24,299 bases of DNA from a virus. The stretch spans positions 1-24,299 of IMG/VR virus record IMGVR_UViG_3300042301_000006; one strand, written 5' to 3'. A program made the position numbers and the translations under genes. Below the pieces are notes generated by a model. That model saw nothing but the letters and a program-made list of their open reading frames with translations. It ran no database searches and had not been told where the DNA came from. Shown here piece by piece: positions 22,364-24,299 of this stretch; within the stretch, counting starts at the first letter, position 1; each line of letters opens with the position of its first letter.

Positions 22364-23404
22364 TCAGTTTTCAGTCTTCGCGGAGACTTCCAGCCGGATC
22401 GACGGCTTGCCGACCTTGTAGAAGTCATCCGATTTGACGCCCGTCGCTGCCTCGTAGGCTTTAACGTCCAGCGTCTTGCGCCCAGCCACTTCCGTGACTT
22501 TGACGCCATACGCGGCAGTCTCGAACTCCATGCGGTTCTCGGCCACAGCATATTCCTTGATGGTCGCGCTCAGAATGTCTGCCCGCGCCTCCAGTAGTTT
22601 GATCTGCTCCTTGATGGAGCCGTATTCCCTGACTGACTCAGTGATGCCGCGCGGAGCGAAGGCGGGCATCTCCGGCTTCAGCTCCTTGCGCTTCTCACCA
22701 GCCGCCACTTGGATCGCGCTGCACTCCTCCTTGAACTGGCAGTAGGTGCAGCCGTTGTTGGTCAGCCCCTCGGCTGGCAATTCAGCAGGATTGGCGGCGT
22801 CGAACAGCAGCCCAGCGCGGATTTCAGAGCGCCGCGCCATTGAGCCGCCGTCGTAGGCCACATCGAATTGCCGCATCCGCTGAAAGTCAGAGGCGTCAAC
22901 GTAGAGGACGACAGCTTGGCTAATGTCGAAGCCGTGCAGGTTCAGCAGCCACATATTTTGCTGCACTTGCGCCAAGTGCTGCGGCTTGGGTGCAGTCATG
23001 CCTTCGAGATTGGTGCGCGGATCGGCAGACTTAAACTCCAGCAGCGTCTGGACGCCGTCCTTGACGAACACGCCGTCTGGCGTCCCCGACAGCCCTGCCT
23101 CGTCGCAGAGGAAGGACCGCTGGTTCGCGCCTTCCAGCAGCACCTTCTCGCCCGCGCCCAGCGATGCCGTGATCTGCTCGACCACCCATGCCTCGACAGC
23201 GTGGCCGCGCTGCGCCATGCCCCACTTGTCGCCCTGCCGGGACTCGGACTTTGCAAACTTCAATTCGCGCAGGCAGCGCAGGTTCTCTGAAGCCGTCAGC
23301 ACGGCATTACGATCCAGACGACCTTCCTCGTCGTCGTAGAGCGGCCAGTCAGATTTTTGCGCAGCGACAGAGCCGCTGATCCGCTTGATTAGGTCTAGTG
23401 TCAT
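22364..23404 (-). CDS. Cas4/RecB-like PD-(D/E)XK exonuclease with Fe-S cluster cysteines
   Basis: The start is taken at ATG 23404 (MTLDLIKRIS), giving 346 residues; a longer reading upstream would overlap the next gene. The nuclease core is visible: GHAVEAWV (His68, Glu71), GLSGTPDGVF (Asp110), LLEFKSADP (Glu123, Lys125) and a Gln-rich helix (HLAQVQQNMWLL). Cys44 lies early, and a cluster NNGCTYCQFKEEC supplies Cys219, Cys222 and Cys228, the four-Cys arrangement that holds a 4Fe-4S cluster in Cas4/AddB proteins. The C-terminal third is helical and charged. It probably trims DNA ends for recombination or genome processing. No CRISPR locus is present, so it is not a CRISPR gene. Confidence 0.85.
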   Translation of the reverse strand: MTLDLIKRISGSVAAQKSDWPLYDDEEGRLDRNAVLTASENLRCLRELKFAKSESRQGDKWGMAQRGHAVEAWVVEQITASLGAGEKVLLEGANQRSFLCDEAGLSGTPDGVFVKDGVQTLLEFKSADPRTNLEGMTAPKPQHLAQVQQNMWLLNLHGFDISQAVVLYVDASDFQRMRQFDVAYDGGSMARRSEIRAGLLFDAANPAELPAEGLTNNGCTYCQFKEECSAIQVAAGEKRKELKPEMPAFAPRGITESVREYGSIKEQIKLLEARADILSATIKEYAVAENRMEFETAAYGVKVTEVAGRKTLDVKAYEAATGVKSDDFYKVGKPSIRLEVSAKTEN

Positions 23405-23405
23405 G

Positions 23406-23567
23406 TCAGAACTCCGGCTCGTTGTTTGCATCCAACACGGTTGTCTGGGATGACACTGGCAGCGCCCTTGTGATCTGCGCAGGCAAAGAAGAAGCGCGCC
23501 GAACACCGATGATGTTCAGATCGCGCTCAAGGCTGACAGGCAGAATGGCAAGATTGGTCAGGGTCAT
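23406..23567 (-). CDS. 53-aa protein upstream of the Cas4-like gene
   Basis: A complete frame runs from ATG (23567-23565) to TGA (23408-23406), 1 base before the ATG of the nuclease gene. The product begins MTLTNLAILPVSLERDLN and ends VLDANNEPEF, with a basic middle (GVRRASSLPAQITRA). No membrane segment or Cys is present. No strong ribosome site is visible before the ATG. The tight junction with the nuclease start and the absence of any other candidate in this 219-base gap make it likely to be real. It is too short for many gene-calling cut-offs. Function unknown. Confidence 0.5.
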   Translation of the reverse strand: MTLTNLAILPVSLERDLNIIGVRRASSLPAQITRALPVSSQTTVLDANNEPEF

Positions 23568-23623
23568 AGCAGTGTCGCGTGTGTCAGTGTTTTGTGTCTT
23601 GGTCAGAATGGAACGGAAACAGT

Positions 23624-23932
23624 CTAGCTGTCAAGGCTCCTATCCACCCCTTCGAGAATTTCTCTGCACTCGCCAGCGATGGCAGCGTAAGCCGCCGCGT
23701 CGATGTAGTTGTCGTCCTTGTAAGTGGCGACAGTGCGGGAGACTTTGGCAAAGACCATGATCCACGCCATGTCCTCGGCGTCCAAAGACAAAATGCAGCC
23801 GTGTTTTCCAGTCAGGTAAGCGCTCGCCATGTCAGCCATGTGAGTCAGGTTGTCGTGTGGGTGGCCGTAGGCAGCGTTGCGGTCGCCTGTGGTCAGCTTC
23901 GCCGCTTCTGCAAGAATGTCTGCTCGGTTCAT
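23624..23932 (-). CDS. DUF6378 family protein
   Basis: The start is taken at ATG 23932 (MNRADILAEAAKL), giving 102 residues; the frame extends to 24010, but the added part looks non-coding and the family begins here. The sequence has the family pattern: ILAEAAKLTTGDRNAAYGHPHDN, then DAEDMAWIMVFAKVSRT, then DDNYIDAAAYAAIAGE. The acidic helices and conserved Asp/Glu in the second half resemble the all-alpha NTP pyrophosphatase (MazG-like) layout, so nucleotide hydrolysis is possible but not established. Such genes are common in early regions of phages. It is preceded by a 137-base leader. Confidence 0.8.
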   Translation of the reverse strand: MNRADILAEAAKLTTGDRNAAYGHPHDNLTHMADMASAYLTGKHGCILSLDAEDMAWIMVFAKVSRTVATYKDDNYIDAAAYAAIAGECREILEGVDRSLDS

Positions 23933-24069
23933 AGGTTCGATCCTGTTGATGATTTGAGGGGCGCGATGGTGAGAATGAGCCGTAGCGCAGTCTGATTTTC
24001 GACCAAACACAAAGCCACCCGTGACGGTTTCTTAGCTGTGTTGCGCCCCTCTGGATTGACGTTAGTAGA
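23933..24069 (-). promoter_or_regulatory. 137-bp leader with nested inverted repeats, possible structured RNA
   Basis: Between the edge gene and the DUF6378 gene, a 9-bp inverted repeat (23956-23964 with 24043-24051) encloses two further inverted repeats: a 6-bp one (24006-24011 with 24037-24042) and a 4-bp one (23967-23970 with 24002-24005). The arms abut without spacers apart from 2 bases, giving a possible three-way junction in minus-strand RNA. It could be a 5' leader element, a processing site or a terminator of the edge gene. All by eye; no energy was calculated. Confidence 0.4.
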
Positions 24070-24299
24070 TCAGCTTTTCACCTGCAAGGCTTTTTGAGCT
24101 TCCAACTTAGCCAAAGCGCGGTTGATCGCGCCGGGTTTACAAGACCAGACGGCTGACTTGACTGGCGTAGGAGCAATGTCGATGTCCTTCCAGAAGCGGC
24201 TGCGCGTAGACGGCAAGTCAGGGCTAAACTTTGACTGCGACAGCTCAATTCCGAACCGCTCACAGGCAGCAGAAATCGACGTTCTGTGCATCCCATAGT
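24070..24299 (-). CDS. Partial gene at the right edge, possible HTH protein
   Basis: The frame is open from base 24299 to TGA at 24072-24070. An ATG at 24291 could be a start, but two codons upstream are also open to the edge, and no ribosome site can be seen, so the gene may begin outside the window. The visible segment YGMHRTSISAACERFGIEL reads like the end of a helix-turn-helix. The rest (RFWKDIDIAPTPVKSAVW, then INRALAKLEAQKALQ) is not recognised. A DNA-binding role is only a suggestion. An overlapping frame (24078-24296) was judged a shadow because its composition is Ser/Arg-rich and less protein-like. Confidence 0.45.
   Translation of the reverse strand, partial: YGMHRTSISAACERFGIELSQSKFSPDLPSTRSRFWKDIDIAPTPVKSAVWSCKPGAINRALAKLEAQKALQVKS

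Noticed and set aside
23597-23634. Minus-strand TTGACA-like -35 box before the 53-aa gene
   Set aside because: The TTGACA at 23634-23629 has no good -10 partner at 16-18 bases (best match 3 of 6), and it lies in the end of the upstream gene.
23930-23950. GGTTCGATCC-like tRNA T-arm
   Set aside because: The flanking bases do not form a 5-bp T stem, and no acceptor, D or anticodon arms are found nearby.
23933-24010. N-terminal extension of the DUF6378 gene to 24010
   Set aside because: The added 26 residues have no family similarity, and the family pattern begins at the internal Met; the region instead holds inverted repeats.
23956-24051. tRNA reading of the leader structure
   Set aside because: The outer stem is 9 bp and no T-loop TTC motif lies before the 3' arm; the arms inside do not match a cloverleaf.

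Overview
The window is one arm of a GC-rich double-stranded DNA tailed-phage genome (or prophage), read almost without gaps. Short-tailed (podovirus-like) morphology is suggested: an SU10-type capsid protein, a head-tail adaptor and a P22 gp10/nozzle-like tail protein are present, with several internal virion proteins, including one of 735 and one of 900 residues, and no tape measure, sheath or tail-tube genes. A GH19 endolysin, a lipoprotein and Sec-type signal peptides indicate a Gram-negative host. An aquatic alphaproteobacterium would fit the general look of the genes, but that is inference. No host gene, tRNA, integrase, insertion sequence or CRISPR array was seen.

Plus strand, 1-17054, is the late operon. 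It starts inside the major capsid gene (cut by the left edge), followed by an 11-bp hairpin. Next come two small head genes, the adaptor, a small tail-fibre-type protein, a strikingly periodic repeat protein, a tail-collar fibre with 39-bp repeats, and a fibre-assembly-like protein (to 4482). From 4486 to 7345 lies a dense cassette of short membrane and secreted proteins: TM plus coiled coil, lipoprotein, two Sec-exported proteins, a second TM plus coiled-coil protein, a Cys-rich membrane peptide, a holin-like protein and a small basic protein. The GH19/PGBD endolysin closes it (8190). The block 8221-17054 returns to virion proteins: nozzle/stabilisation protein, C1q-like jelly-roll fibre, GNAT-like protein, two small internal proteins, a virion lysozyme-like protein and the giant internal protein. 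Most junctions are ATGA overlaps, so translation is probably coupled.

Minus strand, 24299-17051, is the early/replication operon read right to left: a partial gene at the edge, a 137-nt leader with possible RNA structure, a DUF6378 gene, a 53-aa gene, a Cas4-like Fe-S nuclease, a conserved replication-module protein, tandem hairpins, family A DNA polymerase, a RuvC-like resolvase, and a primase-polymerase/RecA-like helicase fusion. The two operons converge and their last codons overlap by 4 bp.

Together the genes supply DNA replication and recombination (minus strand), then virion assembly, DNA ejection and lysis (plus strand). The least explained parts are the secreted/membrane cassette, the 20- and 10-residue periodic structural protein, the 23933-24069 leader and the 53-aa gene. 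No completely new system can be claimed from sequence reading alone.
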